Source: Achromobacter anxifer (GTDB lineage: Bacteria > Pseudomonadota > Gammaproteobacteria > Burkholderiales > Burkholderiaceae_B). Taken from it: 64,000 nt of DNA. Under the pieces are notes generated by a model that worked only from the letters and a program-made list of their open reading frames with translations, was not told the origin of the DNA and made no database searches. A program made the position numbers and the translations under genes. The DNA is taken from the NCBI RefSeq assembly GCF_903652925.1, contig NZ_CAHLAR010000003.1:310001-374000 (forward strand), read 5' to 3'. This document shows positions 9,535-21,151 of this stretch, one piece after another. Numbering within the stretch: position 1 is the stretch's first letter; each line of letters starts with the position of its first letter.

Positions 9535-11037
9535 TTACAGTTTCGAGACGGCAACGTGTTGCAGCAGGGCCTCCACCGAAACGTGCATCACGTCGGTAAA
9601 GGGCTTGGGATAGATCCCCATGTACAACACGGCGATCGCCATCACGCCAAGAATCACAAACTCGCGGCGGTTGATATCGGTCAGCTCGCGCACGTGGTCG
9701 TTGGCGACGTCGCCCAGGACCACGCGCTTGACCATCCACAGCGAATACGAAGCGCCCAGGATCAGGGCAGTCGCCGCCAGCAGGCCGATCCAGAAATTGT
9801 GCTCGACCGCGCCCATGATCACCATGAACTCGCCGACGAAACCGCTGGTGGCCGGCAGGCCGCTGTTGGCCATCGAGAACAGGATGAAGAAGGTGGCGAA
9901 ACGCGGCATGACGTTGACCACGCCGCCGTAGTCGGCGATGCGGCGCGAGTGCATGCGGTCATAGAGCACGCCGATACACATGAACATGGCACCCGACACG
10001 AAGCCGTGCGAGATCATCTGCACGATGGCGCCTTCGACGCCGGCCGTGTTGAAGATGAAGAAACCCAGCGTCACGAAACCCATGTGGGCGACGGACGAAT
10101 AGGCCACCAGCTTCTTCATGTCGTCCTGGACGATCGCGACCAGGCCGATGTAGATCACGGCGATCAGCGACAGCGTGATCATCATGCCGGCCAGGCTGTG
10201 CGAGGCGTCCGGAGCGATCGGCAGCGAGAAGCGCAGGAAACCGTAGGCGCCCAGCTTCAGCATGATCGCGGCCAGCACGATGGAGCCGCCGGTGGGCGCT
10301 TCGACGTGGGCGTCGGGCAACCACGTGTGGACCGGCCACATCGGCACCTTGACGGCGAAGGCCGCCAGCAGCGCCACGAAGATCAGGATCTGCGGGGTGT
10401 AGCCCAGCTTGGTCTGCTGCCAGGTCAGGATGTCGAACGAGCCGCCCGAGGCATTCCACAGGTACACGAAGGCGACCAGCGTCAACAGCGAGCCCATCAG
10501 CGTGTACAGGAAGAACTTGAACGCTGCGTAGACGCGGTTCGGGCCGCCCCAGACGCCGATGATGATGTACATCGGGATCAGCGTGGCTTCGAAGAACACG
10601 TAGAACAGCATGCCGTCCAGCGCGCAGAACACGCCCACCATCAGACCCGACAGGATCAGGAAGGCGGCCATGTACTGGGCCACGCGGCTGGTGATGACTT
10701 CCCAGCCGGCCAGCACCACGATGATGGTGATGAAGGCCGTCAGGAGCACGAACCACATCGAGATGCCGTCGATGCCCAGGTGGTAATTGACGTTGAAGGC
10801 CTCGATCCAGGAGGTCTTCTCCACGAACTGCATCTTGGCGGTGGTGGAGTCAAAACCGGTGTACAGCGGAATCGTGACGAGGAAACCGGCGATTGCGCCG
10901 ACGAGCGACAGGCCGCGCGTCAGGCCGGGACGGTCGTCACGGCCCACCGCCAGCACCAGCAGGCCGAATACGATCGGGACAAAGATCGCAAGCGTGAGCC
11001 AGGGGAAAGTGTTGGATGCCATCTCGCTTGCCATCAT
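9535..11037 (-). CDS. nuoM: NADH-quinone oxidoreductase subunit M
   Basis: NuoM (500 residues) is an antiporter-like membrane subunit of complex I. It shows the conserved FFEATLIPMYIIIG with the pump glutamate, KVPMWPVHTWLPDAHVEAPT around the broken helix, and KKLVAYSSVAHMGFVTLG. The start at ATG 11037 overlaps the nuoL stop by 4 nt (ATGA), indicating translational coupling. A second in-frame ATG at 11034 or a third at 11022 could also serve. Confidence 0.96.
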   Translation of the reverse strand: MMASEMASNTFPWLTLAIFVPIVFGLLVLAVGRDDRPGLTRGLSLVGAIAGFLVTIPLYTGFDSTTAKMQFVEKTSWIEAFNVNYHLGIDGISMWFVLLTAFITIIVVLAGWEVITSRVAQYMAAFLILSGLMVGVFCALDGMLFYVFFEATLIPMYIIIGVWGGPNRVYAAFKFFLYTLMGSLLTLVAFVYLWNASGGSFDILTWQQTKLGYTPQILIFVALLAAFAVKVPMWPVHTWLPDAHVEAPTGGSIVLAAIMLKLGAYGFLRFSLPIAPDASHSLAGMMITLSLIAVIYIGLVAIVQDDMKKLVAYSSVAHMGFVTLGFFIFNTAGVEGAIVQMISHGFVSGAMFMCIGVLYDRMHSRRIADYGGVVNVMPRFATFFILFSMANSGLPATSGFVGEFMVIMGAVEHNFWIGLLAATALILGASYSLWMVKRVVLGDVANDHVRELTDINRREFVILGVMAIAVLYMGIYPKPFTDVMHVSVEALLQHVAVSKL

Positions 11038-13070
11038 TGGGGAATCAGCACAAAGAAAGTCACCAGCGCCATGATGCCGATGATCATCGCGAACGCGTAG
11101 TGATAGATGAAGCCGGACTGCAGGTGACGGCTGACCGCCGCCACCCAGCCCACCACACGGGCGCTGCCGTTGATCAGCAGGCCGTCGATGATGCCGCGGT
11201 CACCGGTCTGCCACAGGCCACGGCCCAGGCAGCGCAGGCCGCGGGCGATGATCTGCTCGTTGACCCAATCCACGTAGTACTTGTTCTCGAGCACCTTGTT
11301 GATGCCGGACAGGCTGGACTTGATCTTGGCCGGAACCTTGGGATTGATCAGATAGCAGTACCAGGCGGTAACGGCGCCAGCCACGACCAGCCAGAACGGA
11401 ACCGTCTGGAAGGCGTGCAGGCCGAAGGCCACCCAGCCGTGCCACTCTTCGTGCAGCTCGTGCATCGCGGGATGCTGCGGCAGGACCTTGATCACGCCGT
11501 CGAAGAACTTGCCGAACAGCATCGGATCGACCACCAGGGCGCCAATGATGACCGACGGGATCGCCAGCAGCACCAGCGGCAGCGTGACCACCCAGGGCGA
11601 CTCATGCGGCGTGCCATGATGGCCATGGCCGTCCGGCTCATGGTCGACGTCGGCGACGTGGTGATGGTCGTCATGGCCGTGGCCGTGACCGGTGGTATCG
11701 AAGCGCTCCTTGCCGTGGAAGACCAGGAAGTACACGCGGAACGAGTACAGCGAGGTCACGAACACGCCGATCAGGGTCGAGTAGTACGCGAAGCTCGCGC
11801 CCCAGACGTTCGCGGCGCCAGCGGCCTCGATGATGTGTTCCTTCGAGTAGAAACCCGAGAAGAACGGCGTGCCGACGAGCGCCAGCGTACCCAGCAGGAA
11901 GGTGATCCAGGTGATGGGCATGTACTTGCGCAGCCCGCCCATGTTGCGGATGTCCTGGTCATGGTGCATGCCGATGATGACGGAGCCCGCGCCCAGGAAC
12001 AGCAGCGCCTTGAAGAACGCGTGAGTCATCAGGTGGAAGATCGCCACCGAGTAGGCCGACGCGCCGAGGGCGACAGTCATGTAGCCCAGCTGCGACAGCG
12101 TGGAGTACGCGACGACGCGCTTGATGTCGTTCTGGATGATGCCCAGGATGCCCAGGAACAGCGCGCCGATGGCGCCGATCACGATGATGAAGGACAGCGC
12201 GGTGTTCGACAGTTCGAACAGCGGCGAGAAGCGCGCGACCATGAAGATGCCGGCCGTCACCATGGTGGCGGCGTGGATCAGCGCGGAGATCGGGGTCGGG
12301 CCTTCCATCGAGTCGGGCAGCCAGGCGTGCAGCGGAACCTGGGCCGATTTGCCCATGGCGCCGATGAACAGGCAGATGCACGCGACCGTCAGCAGCATCC
12401 AGTCGGAACCGGGCAGCGTCAGGGTGGCCAGCTTGTCGGCCTGGGCGAAGACTTCGCCGTAGTGCATGGTGCCGGCGTAGGCGAACAGCAGGCCAATGCC
12501 CAGCACGAAGCCGAAGTCGCCGACGCGGTTGATCAGGAACGCCTTCATGTTGGCGAAGATCGCCGTGGGACGGGTGTACCAGAAGCCGATCAGCAGGTAC
12601 GACACCAGGCCCACCGCTTCCCAGCCGAAGAACAGCTGCACCATGTTGTTCGACATCACCAGCATCAGCATGGAGAACGTGAACAGCGAGATGTACGAGA
12701 AGAAGCGCTGGTAGCCGGGATCATCCGCCATGTAGCCGATGGTGTAGATGTGCACCATCAGCGACACGGAGGTCACCACGACCATCATCATGGCCGACAG
12801 GGGATCGATCAGGAAGCCGATTTCCAGCTTGGTCTGACCGATCAGGCTCCAGGTGTAGACGGCGCCGTCGAAGCGCAGGCCGTTGAGCACGTCGTTCAGC
12901 ACCACCACCGAACCGATGGTGGAGATGAGCACGCCCAGGATCGTGATCATGTGCGAAGCACGGCGGCCGATGGGACGGCCCAGGAACCCGGTGCCAAAAA
13001 GGCCCGCGAGAATTGCTCCGGCCAGCGGAGCCAGCGCGATGAGCAAGTAGAGATTGGGTGAGCTAGACAT
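11034..13070 (-). CDS. nuoL: NADH-quinone oxidoreductase subunit L
   Basis: NuoL (678 residues) is the distal proton-pumping subunit and carries the long amphipathic lateral helix at its C-terminus. Conserved parts are FFGWEAVGLVSYLLIGFW, GKSAQVPLHAWLPDSMEGPT and KRVVAYSTLSQLGYM. Unusually, residues of about 454-492 form a histidine- and aspartate-rich hydrophilic loop containing GHGHGHDDHHH and later HGHHGTPHE. It lies 17 bp after nuoK and overlaps nuoM by 4 nt. Confidence 0.96.
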   Translation of the reverse strand: MSSSPNLYLLIALAPLAGAILAGLFGTGFLGRPIGRRASHMITILGVLISTIGSVVVLNDVLNGLRFDGAVYTWSLIGQTKLEIGFLIDPLSAMMMVVVTSVSLMVHIYTIGYMADDPGYQRFFSYISLFTFSMLMLVMSNNMVQLFFGWEAVGLVSYLLIGFWYTRPTAIFANMKAFLINRVGDFGFVLGIGLLFAYAGTMHYGEVFAQADKLATLTLPGSDWMLLTVACICLFIGAMGKSAQVPLHAWLPDSMEGPTPISALIHAATMVTAGIFMVARFSPLFELSNTALSFIIVIGAIGALFLGILGIIQNDIKRVVAYSTLSQLGYMTVALGASAYSVAIFHLMTHAFFKALLFLGAGSVIIGMHHDQDIRNMGGLRKYMPITWITFLLGTLALVGTPFFSGFYSKEHIIEAAGAANVWGASFAYYSTLIGVFVTSLYSFRVYFLVFHGKERFDTTGHGHGHDDHHHVADVDHEPDGHGHHGTPHESPWVVTLPLVLLAIPSVIIGALVVDPMLFGKFFDGVIKVLPQHPAMHELHEEWHGWVAFGLHAFQTVPFWLVVAGAVTAWYCYLINPKVPAKIKSSLSGINKVLENKYYVDWVNEQIIARGLRCLGRGLWQTGDRGIIDGLLINGSARVVGWVAAVSRHLQSGFIYHYAFAMIIGIMALVTFFVLIPQ

Positions 13071-13087
13071 TTTCTTCCAATACCCCG

Positions 13088-13396
13088 TCAGCCCTTCAGG
13101 CGATCGAGTTCGTCAACGTTGATCGTGTTCAGGTTGCGGAACAGCAGCACCAGGATGGCCAGGCCGATCGCCGCTTCGGCGGCGGCCACGGTCAGGATGA
13201 AGAACACGAACACCTGGCCGGCGGTGTCGCCGAACCAGCTGGAGAACGCCACGAAGTTCATGTTGACGGCCAGGAGCACCAGCTCGATGGACATCAGGAG
13301 AATGATCAGGTTGCGGCGGTTCAGGAAGATGCCGAAGATCCCGATGGCGAACAGGATCGCCCCGAGGATCAGATAGTGGGCCAGCGTCAGCGTCAT
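13088..13396 (-). CDS. nuoK: NADH-quinone oxidoreductase subunit K
   Basis: This 102-residue protein has three transmembrane helices. It carries the two membrane glutamates typical of NuoK, in [16 protein letters not shown] and in [15 protein letters not shown], which form part of the proton path between the peripheral and pumping subunits. The start ATG at 13396 overlaps the nuoJ stop by 4 nt. The length fits the family (about 100). Confidence 0.96.
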   Translation of the reverse strand: MTLTLAHYLILGAILFAIGIFGIFLNRRNLIILLMSIELVLLAVNMNFVAFSSWFGDTAGQVFVFFILTVAAAEAAIGLAILVLLFRNLNTINVDELDRLKG

Positions 13397-14043
13397 TTTT
13401 GTTCTCCTTGGGGCGCGGCGGCGGACGGGGTGCCGTTGTGCGCCTGGGCGCGCTCGCTCTGGGCGGGCATGCTCACCAGACGGAAACGGTCCTTCGCACG
13501 CACGCGGACGGCGGCCACCGGGTCGTTGTACTTCACGTCGCGACGGCGGCGCAGGGTCAGCGCGATGGCGGCAACCATGCCCACCAGCAGCAGCGCGGCG
13601 CCCACTTCAATGGCGTAGATGTACTGCGTGTACATGGCCTCGCCCAGCGCGCGGGCGTTGTTGTAGTCGCCGGCGACCGGGGCTTGCGGGCCCGAACCGT
13701 ACCAGGTCGAACCCAGCACGAAGGCCATTTCCAGCACCATCACCAGGCCGATGACCAGGCCCAGGGGCAGATAGGTCTTCATGCCCTGGCGCAGGGCATC
13801 CATGCGGATGTCCAGCATCATCACGACGAAGAGGAAAAGCACCATCACGGCGCCCACGTACACCAGCACCAGCAGCAGCGCGAGGAACTCGGCGCCCAGC
13901 AGCATCCACAGCATGGCCGCGTTGGAGAACGCCAGGATCAGGTGCAGGACGGCGGTGACCGGGCTGCGCGCGGTGATCACGCGGAACGCCGCGATCACCA
14001 GCACGGCGGCCAGTATGTAAAACAGGACAGTGGTAAAAGTCAT
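13393..14043 (-). CDS. nuoJ: NADH-quinone oxidoreductase subunit J
   Basis: NuoJ (216 residues) is a membrane subunit of complex I. The typical helices include [38 protein letters not shown], the third helix that undergoes a pi-bulge transition in known structures. The C-terminal 50 residues are hydrophilic, rich in Ala, Gln and Arg, and probably disordered in the cytoplasm. It is 16 bp downstream of nuoI and overlaps nuoK by 4 nt. Confidence 0.95.
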   Translation of the reverse strand: MTFTTVLFYILAAVLVIAAFRVITARSPVTAVLHLILAFSNAAMLWMLLGAEFLALLLVLVYVGAVMVLFLFVVMMLDIRMDALRQGMKTYLPLGLVIGLVMVLEMAFVLGSTWYGSGPQAPVAGDYNNARALGEAMYTQYIYAIEVGAALLLVGMVAAIALTLRRRRDVKYNDPVAAVRVRAKDRFRLVSMPAQSERAQAHNGTPSAAAPQGEQK

Positions 14044-14059
14044 GGATCAGGTCCTGGGC

Positions 14060-14548
14060 TCAACGATAGGGAGCGTCTTCGGCCCGGCGGCGGGCGATTT
14101 CGGCTTCGTAGCGGTCGCCCACGGCGAGCAGCATGTCTTTGGTGAAATACAGGTCGCCGCGCTTTTCGCCGTGGTACTCGTGGATATGCGTTTCCACGAT
14201 GGAGTCCACGGGGCAGCTTTCCTCACAGAAGCCGCAGAAAATGCACTTGGTCAGGTCGATGTCGTAGCGCGTGGTGCGGCGGGTGCCGTCGTCGCGCTGG
14301 TCCGACTCGATCGTGATCGCCAGCGCGGGACACACGGCTTCGCACAGCTTGCACGCGATGCAGCGCTCTTCCCCGTTGGGGTAGCGGCGCAACGCGTGCA
14401 GGCCACGGAAACGCGCCGACGCGGGCGTCTTTTCCTGGGGGTAGCGCAAGGTGACCTTGCGCTTGAAGAAATACTTGCCCGTCAGGCGCATGCCCTTGAG
14501 CAACTCGGTCAGCATCAGGCTGCCGAAGAAATCCTTGATCGCTTCCAT
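14060..14548 (-). CDS. nuoI: NADH-quinone oxidoreductase subunit I (two 4Fe-4S clusters)
   Basis: NuoI (162 residues) is the TYKY-like ferredoxin subunit that carries clusters N6a and N6b and passes electrons toward NuoB. Both cluster motifs are intact: [12 protein letters not shown] and [12 protein letters not shown]. An N-terminal amphipathic part ([18 protein letters not shown]) anchors it to the membrane arm. It starts 21 bp after nuoH. Confidence 0.97.
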   Translation of the reverse strand: MEAIKDFFGSLMLTELLKGMRLTGKYFFKRKVTLRYPQEKTPASARFRGLHALRRYPNGEERCIACKLCEAVCPALAITIESDQRDDGTRRTTRYDIDLTKCIFCGFCEESCPVDSIVETHIHEYHGEKRGDLYFTKDMLLAVGDRYEAEIARRRAEDAPYR

Positions 14549-14569
14549 ATCCTGCCTCTGCCTGGCGGC

Positions 14570-15643
14570 TTAGCGCCAAATGTTCCAGGGCGTCTGCATC
14601 CAGATCGCCACCACGACCAGCCACACGCCGGTCAGCGGGATGAAGATTTTCCAACCCAAACGCATGATCTGGTCATAGCGGTAACGCGGGAACGACGCGC
14701 GGAACCACACGAACAACGAGACCACGAAGAACGTCTTGAGACCCAGCCAGATCCAACCCGGAATCCAGGTCAGCGGCGCGATGTCGATCGGGGAAGCCCA
14801 GCCGCCCAGGAACATGATCGAGGCCATGCAGGACAGCAGGATCATGTTGGCGTATTCGCCCAGGAAGAACAGCGCGAACGCCATGCCCGAGTATTCGACC
14901 ATGTGGCCGGCCACGATTTCCGATTCGCCTTCAACCACGTCGAACGGGTGGCGGTTGGTTTCAGCCACGGCCGAAATCACGTAGATCACGAACAGCGGCA
15001 GCAGCGGCAGCCAGTTCCAGGACAGGAACGTCAGGCCCTTTTCTGCAAACCAGCCGCGGTTCTGCACGTGCACGATCTCGGACATGTTCAGGCTGCCGGA
15101 CACCAGCAGCACCGTCACCAGCACGAAGCCGATGGCCAGTTCGTACGACAGCATCTGCGCCGAGGCGCGCAGCGCGCCCAGGAACGCGTACTTGGAGTTG
15201 GACGCCCAGCCCGCCACGATCACGCCGTACACGCCGATGGACGTGATGGCCATGATGTACAGCAGGCCGGCGTTGACGTTGGCCAGGACCACGTCGGGAC
15301 CGAAAGGCACCACCGCCCAGGCGGCCAGGGCCGGCATCAGCGTGACCACCGGGGCCACGATGAACAGGACCTTGTTGGCCTGCGACGGAACCACCACTTC
15401 CTTGGTCAGCAGCTTGAACACGTCGGCAAACGGCTGCAGCAGCCCCTTGAAACCGACGCGGTTCGGACCCATGCGCACGTGCATGGCGCCGATCATCTTG
15501 CGTTCCCAGTACGTCAGGTAAGCCACGCACAGGATGATGGGCACGGCGATGATCACAATCTTGATGAGGGTCCAGAGGACCATCCAGACCGTCGGGCCCA
15601 GCAGTGCCGTACCCTGGCTCTCAAGAACATTAAGCCATTCCAT
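14570..15643 (-). CDS. nuoH: NADH-quinone oxidoreductase subunit H
   Basis: NuoH (357 residues) is the membrane subunit that forms the quinone entry site with NuoB and NuoD. Family motifs seen are [20 protein letters not shown] near residue 46, [30 protein letters not shown] and [17 protein letters not shown]. It has about eight transmembrane helices. The start ATG at 15643 overlaps the last base of the nuoG stop, so translation is probably coupled. Confidence 0.97.
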   Translation of the reverse strand: MEWLNVLESQGTALLGPTVWMVLWTLIKIVIIAVPIILCVAYLTYWERKMIGAMHVRMGPNRVGFKGLLQPFADVFKLLTKEVVVPSQANKVLFIVAPVVTLMPALAAWAVVPFGPDVVLANVNAGLLYIMAITSIGVYGVIVAGWASNSKYAFLGALRASAQMLSYELAIGFVLVTVLLVSGSLNMSEIVHVQNRGWFAEKGLTFLSWNWLPLLPLFVIYVISAVAETNRHPFDVVEGESEIVAGHMVEYSGMAFALFFLGEYANMILLSCMASIMFLGGWASPIDIAPLTWIPGWIWLGLKTFFVVSLFVWFRASFPRYRYDQIMRLGWKIFIPLTGVWLVVVAIWMQTPWNIWR

Positions 15644-17970
15644 CAGGCACGCTCCACGCTGATTTGACCGAATGCGCCACCCAGGGCTGCGGTGTTTTCA
15701 AAGGCTGCCGAGATGCGCACGGCGCGGTCGGCCACGGCATCGTCCTGCACGGTTTCGAGCTCGACGGAGCCCTGCCCGCCCGTCACGCGCACCTTGACGC
15801 CGGCCGTCAGGCCCAGGCTGGTGAGCGTGCGGCCGTTCATGGCGGCAGCCGGCTTCTTCGAGGCCGGAGCCGCTTGCAGCGGTTCCGAACGGCGGACCAT
15901 GGCGTCGGTGCGGTAGATCGGCACGTCGGCGACGCGCTCCAGGCCGCTGGCGACCTGGCCCAGGCCCAGCGGAGCCTTGATCTCGTTGGACAGGCGGCCT
16001 TCGACGCCACCAGCCAGCACGGCGTCGCGCACGGACTCGGAGGTCTCGTCGTCGAAGCCGGCCAGGTGCAGGACGTTGCCCAACACGCGCAGAACCTTCC
16101 AGCCCGGACGGGTCTGGCCAAACGGCGAGACCGTGCCCTTGAAGCTCTGGGCCAGGCCTTGCGCGTTGACGTAGGTGCCCGAGGTTTCCGTGAACGGCGA
16201 CACCGGCAACATGACGTCGGCCCATTCAGCGGCAGCCGAACGGTAAGGCGTCAGGGCCACGGCGAACTGCGCGCCGCGCAGCGCGGCGATGGCCTGCTGG
16301 CCGTTGTCGGCATCCAGCAGCGGTTCGGCGTGCAGGACCACGTAGGCCTTCAGCGGCTCGGCCAGCATGGCGGTGGCGTTCTTGCCGCCCTTGCCCGGAA
16401 CGGCGCCGGCGAGGTAACCGCCGACGGTGTTGCCGCCGGAGGTCAGGAAACCGAACTTGCCGCCAGCCAGTTCAGCCACGGCGCGGCCGTTGGCGGCCAG
16501 GGTCGAGGCCTGGGCGCTGGCCACGGCCAGGTTGCCCATCAGCACGGCGGTGTTGGCGCCGGAAGTCAGGCTGGCGGCGATGAGCTTGGCGTTTTCGCCC
16601 GGGGTGACCGAGGCGAATTCGGCCGGCACGGCCTGTTCCTTGGCTTGAGCCAGGGCCACGGCCACTTCGGCCAGTGCGCGCGCCAGCTCGGACGGGGCCA
16701 CCGTGATACGGGCAGCCACGGGCATCAGCGGATCGTCGGCGGCGCTGTCGATCATCAGGATCTGCGTGCCGCGCTTGGCAGCCTGGCGCAGGCGCTGCGC
16801 CATCAAGGGGTGATCCTTGCGCAGGAACGAACCCACCACCAGGACGCGGTCCAGGTTGTCGAGTTCGGCGATGGGCATGCCCAGCCACGGCGCGCCGGTC
16901 AGGGCGGCGTCGAAGGCCGGATCGGTCTGGCGCAGACGGAAATCGATGTTCTCGGAACCCAGCGCGCGGACCAGGCGGCCCAGCAGCGCGTATTCCTCGG
17001 TGGTGGCGTATTCGGACGCCAAGGCGCCGATCTGGCCGGCGCCGAAGCTGTCACGCACGCGCGACAGGCCCTGGGCGACGGCTGCAAGCGCATCGCTCCA
17101 GGAGGCTTCCTGCCACTTGCCGTCGGTGCCCTTGATCATCGGAGCCGACAGGCGGTCTTCGCTGTTCAGGCCTTCGTACGAGAAGCGGTCGCGGTCGCTG
17201 ATCCAGCATTCGTTGACGGCTTCGTCCTCGAACGGCACCACGCGCATGACGCGGTCGCCCTTGACCTGGATCACCAGGTTGGCGCCCAGGCTGTCGTGCG
17301 GGCTGACCGAACGGCGGCGAGCCAGTTCCCAGGTGCGTGCGCTGTAGCGGAAAGGCTTGGAGGTCAGCGCGCCCACCGGACAGATGTCGATCATGTTGCC
17401 CGACAGTTCAGACTCGATCGAACGGCCCACGAAGGTCGTGATCTCGGAGTGCTCACCGCGGCCCAGCATGCCCAGTTCCATGACGCCGGCGATTTCCTGG
17501 CCGAAACGCACGCAACGGGTGCAGTGGATGCAGCGGCTCATTTCCTCGGCGGAAACCAGCGGACCCAGGTCCTTGTGGAAGACCACGCGCTTTTCTTCCT
17601 GGTAACGCGAGGAAGAGCCGCCGTAGCCCACCGCCAGGTCCTGCAGCTGGCATTCGCCGCCCTGATCGCAGATCGGGCAGTCGAGCGGGTGATTGATGAG
17701 CAAGAATTCCATCACCGACTTCTGAGCGGCGCGAGCCTTCTCGGAGCAGGTGTGGACGACCATGCCGTTGGTCACGGGCGTGGCGCAGGCGGGCAGCGCC
17801 TTGGGCGCTTTTTCCACTTCAACCAGGCACATGCGGCAGTTGGCCGCGATGGACAGTTTCTTGTGGTAGCAGAAATGCGGCACGTAAAGCCCGACTTTCT
17901 GGGCGGCATGCATGACCATGCTGCCTTCGGGCACTTCGACCTTGTTGCCGTCGACGGTTAGTTCAACCAT
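15643..17970 (-). CDS. nuoG: NADH-quinone oxidoreductase subunit G
   Basis: NuoG (775 residues) is the largest subunit of the NADH dehydrogenase module and carries a chain of iron-sulfur clusters. The N-terminal 2Fe-2S ferredoxin domain has Cys ligands in [15 protein letters not shown] and CATP. Next come the 4Fe-4S site ([17 protein letters not shown]) and [13 protein letters not shown], then a molybdopterin-oxidoreductase-like domain that has lost its cofactor in this family. It starts at ATG 17970, 15 bp after nuoF. Confidence 0.96.
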   Translation of the reverse strand: MVELTVDGNKVEVPEGSMVMHAAQKVGLYVPHFCYHKKLSIAANCRMCLVEVEKAPKALPACATPVTNGMVVHTCSEKARAAQKSVMEFLLINHPLDCPICDQGGECQLQDLAVGYGGSSSRYQEEKRVVFHKDLGPLVSAEEMSRCIHCTRCVRFGQEIAGVMELGMLGRGEHSEITTFVGRSIESELSGNMIDICPVGALTSKPFRYSARTWELARRRSVSPHDSLGANLVIQVKGDRVMRVVPFEDEAVNECWISDRDRFSYEGLNSEDRLSAPMIKGTDGKWQEASWSDALAAVAQGLSRVRDSFGAGQIGALASEYATTEEYALLGRLVRALGSENIDFRLRQTDPAFDAALTGAPWLGMPIAELDNLDRVLVVGSFLRKDHPLMAQRLRQAAKRGTQILMIDSAADDPLMPVAARITVAPSELARALAEVAVALAQAKEQAVPAEFASVTPGENAKLIAASLTSGANTAVLMGNLAVASAQASTLAANGRAVAELAGGKFGFLTSGGNTVGGYLAGAVPGKGGKNATAMLAEPLKAYVVLHAEPLLDADNGQQAIAALRGAQFAVALTPYRSAAAEWADVMLPVSPFTETSGTYVNAQGLAQSFKGTVSPFGQTRPGWKVLRVLGNVLHLAGFDDETSESVRDAVLAGGVEGRLSNEIKAPLGLGQVASGLERVADVPIYRTDAMVRRSEPLQAAPASKKPAAAMNGRTLTSLGLTAGVKVRVTGGQGSVELETVQDDAVADRAVRISAAFENTAALGGAFGQISVERA

Positions 17971-17985
17971 TGCTGTTCCTGAGAC

Positions 17986-19353
17986 CTACAGATATTGCGG
18001 GACCACACAAGACTTGTGCTCGATGTGGTGCGCGAATTCGTCGCGAAAATGCTTGAGGAAGCCACGGACGGGCATGGCGGCGGCGTCACCCAGGGCGCAG
18101 ATGGTGCGACCCATGATGTTGCCCGCCACGTTGTCCAGCAAGTCCAGATCTTCCGGACGGCCGTGACCGTTTTCGATGCGATGCACCATGCGGTAGAGCC
18201 AGCCGGTGCCTTCGCGGCACGGCGTGCACTGGCCGCAGCTTTCCTCGAAATAGAAATACGACAGGCGCAAGAGCGACTTCACCATGCAGCGCGTTTCGTC
18301 CATGACGATCACGGCACCCGAGCCCAGCATCGAGCCGGCCTTGGCGATGGAGTCATAGTCCATCGTGCATTCCATGATGATGTCGGCCGGCAGCACCGGA
18401 GCGCTCGAACCACCGGGGATCACGGCCTTGAGCTTCTTGCCGCCGCGCATGCCGCCCGCCAGTTCCAGCAGCTTCGAGAACGGGGTTCCCAGCGGGATCT
18501 CGTAGTTGCCGGGACGCTCGACGTCGCCGGTGATCGAGAACAGCTTGGTGCCGCCGTTGTTCGGCTTGCCGACTTCGAGGTAGGCCTGGCCGCCGTTGCG
18601 GATGATCCAGGGCACCGCCGCGAACGTCTCGGTGTTGTTGATGGTGGTGGGCTTGCCGTACAGGCCGAAGCTGGCCGGGAACGGCGGCTTGAAGCGCGGC
18701 TGGCCCTTCTTGCCTTCTAGCGATTCCAGCAGCGCGGTTTCCTCGCCGCAGATGTAGGCGCCATAGCCGTGGAACGCGTGCAGCTGGAAGCTGAAATCCG
18801 AACCCAGCAGCTTGTCGCCCAGGAAGCCCGCCGCGCGCGCCTCTTCCAGGGCTTCCTCGAAGCGCTCGTAGACTTCGAAGATTTCGCCGTGGATGTAGTT
18901 GTAGCCGACGCTGATGCCCATGGCGTAGGCCGCGATCGCCATGCCTTCAATCACGATGTGCGGATTGAAGCGCAGGATGTCGCGGTCCTTGAACGTGCCG
19001 GGTTCGCCTTCGTCTGAGTTGCAGACGAGGTACTTCTGGCCGGGGAAGGCGCGCGGCATGAAGCTCCACTTCAGGCCGGTCGGGAAGCCCGCGCCGCCGC
19101 GGCCGCGCAGGCCGGAGGCCTTGACCTCGGCGATCACGTCTTCCGGCTTCATGCCGGTGGTCAGGATCTTCTTCAGGGCTTCGTAGCCGCCGCGCTTGAC
19201 GTAGTCGGCCAGGCGCCAGTTGGCGCCGTCGACGTCAGCCAGGATCTGCGGCTGGAGGTGCCGGCCGTGCAGGCACATCGAATTGGACAGGTCGTTCAGG
19301 GGGTTGGGATCCAGCCCCTGGGCGAACTGCTTGTACAGGTCGGGCGCGTTCAT
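17986..19353 (-). CDS. nuoF: NADH-quinone oxidoreductase subunit F (NADH and FMN binding)
   Basis: NuoF (455 residues) binds NADH and FMN and starts electron flow into complex I. Nucleotide-binding motifs are [15 protein letters not shown] and [16 protein letters not shown]. The N3 4Fe-4S site is [12 protein letters not shown] with a distant fourth Cys near CALGDAA. The frame is open further upstream, but the start is ATG 19353 ([10 protein letters not shown]) because this overlaps the nuoE stop by 4 nt and gives the family length. Confidence 0.96.
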   Translation of the reverse strand: MNAPDLYKQFAQGLDPNPLNDLSNSMCLHGRHLQPQILADVDGANWRLADYVKRGGYEALKKILTTGMKPEDVIAEVKASGLRGRGGAGFPTGLKWSFMPRAFPGQKYLVCNSDEGEPGTFKDRDILRFNPHIVIEGMAIAAYAMGISVGYNYIHGEIFEVYERFEEALEEARAAGFLGDKLLGSDFSFQLHAFHGYGAYICGEETALLESLEGKKGQPRFKPPFPASFGLYGKPTTINNTETFAAVPWIIRNGGQAYLEVGKPNNGGTKLFSITGDVERPGNYEIPLGTPFSKLLELAGGMRGGKKLKAVIPGGSSAPVLPADIIMECTMDYDSIAKAGSMLGSGAVIVMDETRCMVKSLLRLSYFYFEESCGQCTPCREGTGWLYRMVHRIENGHGRPEDLDLLDNVAGNIMGRTICALGDAAAMPVRGFLKHFRDEFAHHIEHKSCVVPQYL

Positions 19354-19844
19354 GCCGACTCTCCTTGCGCCTTGAGGGCCGCGACCAGCGCGTCCAGCTT
19401 TTCTTCGGTCATGCGCACGCACATATGCTTGTTGTTCACGATCAGCACGGGCGAATCGCCGCAAGCGCCCATGCACTCGCCCTCAACCAGCGTGAACTGG
19501 CCGTCGGGAGTGGTGCCGCGGTAGTCGACACCCAGCTTGCGCTTGAGGTAATCGCCGGCACGCTCGCCGTCGCGCAAGGCACAGGGCAAATTGGTGCAGA
19601 CGGCGATCTTGTTCTTGCCGACGGGCTTGACGTCGAACATGTTGTAGAAGGTGGCGACTTCCTGGACCGCGATGGGCGGAACGCCAATGTAGTTGGCCAC
19701 ATCTTCGATGATTTCGGTAGCCAACCAGCCCTTCTCTTCTTGCGCGATGGCAAGCGAGGCCATGATGGCGGACTGCCGCTGGTCGCCCGGGAACTTCGCG
19801 AGTTCTCGGTCGATTTTCTGGTAGGCCTGTTCGGAAAGCAGCAT
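19350..19844 (-). CDS. nuoE: NADH-quinone oxidoreductase subunit E
   Basis: NuoE (164 residues) is the 24-kDa thioredoxin-like subunit with the N1a 2Fe-2S cluster. The four ligand cysteines are visible in CTNLPC (first pair) and GECMGACGD (second pair). It pairs with NuoF and overlaps that gene by 4 nt. It lies 47 bp after nuoD. Confidence 0.96.
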   Translation of the reverse strand: MLLSEQAYQKIDRELAKFPGDQRQSAIMASLAIAQEEKGWLATEIIEDVANYIGVPPIAVQEVATFYNMFDVKPVGKNKIAVCTNLPCALRDGERAGDYLKRKLGVDYRGTTPDGQFTLVEGECMGACGDSPVLIVNNKHMCVRMTEEKLDALVAALKAQGESA

Positions 19845-19891
19845 AGTTTGAATCCGGGTTATGCGGGCGTGCTCGTGACTGTCTGGGCGGA

Positions 19892-21148
19892 TCAGCGATC
19901 GATCTCGCCGAAAACGATGTCCTGCGTGCCAATGATGGTGACGGCGTCGGCGATCATGTGACCGCGCGACATTTCATCCAGCGATTGCAGGTGGACGAAG
20001 CCGGGGGCCCGAATCTTCAGGCGGTAAGGCTTGTTGGCGCCGTCGGACACCGCGTAGATGCCGAATTCGCCCTTGGGGTGTTCCACCGAGGCGTACGCTT
20101 CACCGGGAGGCACGTGGAAACCTTCAGTGAAGAGCTTGAAGTGATGGATCAGCTCTTCCATGTTGGTCTTCATGGCGGTGCGCTTGGGCGGGGCGATCTT
20201 GTGGTTCTCGATCATGACCGGGCCCGGGTTGTTGCGCAGCCATTCCACGCACTGGCGAATGATGCGGTTGCTCTCACGCATTTCGGCGATACGGACCAGA
20301 TAGCGGTCGTAGCAGTCGCCGTTGACACCCACGGGGATGTCGAAATCGAGCAGGTCGTAGACTTCGTAGGGCTGCATCTTGCGCAGGTCCCAGGCCACGC
20401 CGGAACCGCGCAACATCGGGCCGGTGAAGCCCAGCGCCTTGGCGCGCTCCGGATCGACCACGCCGATGCCCACCAGACGCTGTTTCCAGATCCGGTTGTC
20501 GGTCAGCAGGGTTTCGTACTCGTCGACGCAACCCGGGAAGCGGTTGGTGAAGTCTTCGATGAAATCCAGCAGCGAGCCCGAACGCGCGTCGTTCATGACG
20601 CGCATTTCCTTGTCGCCGCGGTACTTGCTGGTGTCGCCGTATTGCGGCATCGAATCCGGCAGGTCGCGGTAGACGCCGCCCGGACGGTAGTAGGCCGCAT
20701 GCATGCGCGCGCCCGAGACCGCTTCGTAGCAGTCCATCAGGTCTTCGCGTTCACGGAAGGCGTACAGGAACACCGCCATGGCACCCACGTCCAGCGCGTG
20801 CGAACCCAGCGACATCAGGTGGTTCAGCAGACGGGTGATCTCGTCGAACATCACGCGGATGTATTGCGCGCGCAGCGGGGCTTCGACGCCCAGCAGCTTT
20901 TCGATGGCCATGACGTAGGCGTGCTCGTTGCACATCATGGACACGTAGTCCAGGCGGTCCATGTAGGGCAGCGCCTGGATGTAGGTCTTGTGCTCGGCCA
21001 GCTTTTCGGTGGCGCGATGCAGCAGGCCGATGTGCGGATCGGCGCGCTGGATGACTTCGCCGTCGAGCTCGAGCACCAGGCGCAGCACGCCATGCGCGGC
21101 CGGGTGCTGAGGGCCGAAGTTGAGCGTGTAGTTCTTGATTTCTGCCAT
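19892..21148 (-). CDS. nuoD: NADH-quinone oxidoreductase subunit D
   Basis: NuoD (418 residues) is the 49-kDa subunit, related to the large subunit of NiFe hydrogenases, and forms the quinone-binding pocket with NuoB. Seen motifs are [45 protein letters not shown] and the C-terminal [12 protein letters not shown]. It is a separate gene from nuoC, unlike the fused nuoCD of enterobacteria, and starts 3 bp after nuoC. Confidence 0.97.
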   Translation of the reverse strand: MAEIKNYTLNFGPQHPAAHGVLRLVLELDGEVIQRADPHIGLLHRATEKLAEHKTYIQALPYMDRLDYVSMMCNEHAYVMAIEKLLGVEAPLRAQYIRVMFDEITRLLNHLMSLGSHALDVGAMAVFLYAFREREDLMDCYEAVSGARMHAAYYRPGGVYRDLPDSMPQYGDTSKYRGDKEMRVMNDARSGSLLDFIEDFTNRFPGCVDEYETLLTDNRIWKQRLVGIGVVDPERAKALGFTGPMLRGSGVAWDLRKMQPYEVYDLLDFDIPVGVNGDCYDRYLVRIAEMRESNRIIRQCVEWLRNNPGPVMIENHKIAPPKRTAMKTNMEELIHHFKLFTEGFHVPPGEAYASVEHPKGEFGIYAVSDGANKPYRLKIRAPGFVHLQSLDEMSRGHMIADAVTIIGTQDIVFGEIDR

Positions 21149-21151
21149 GAT

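Noticed and set aside
7714-11100. Plus-strand frame of 1128 codons opposite nuoM, nuoN and DUF2818
   Set aside because: It spans three real genes on the other strand, is His/Gln/Arg-rich, and has no domain signature.
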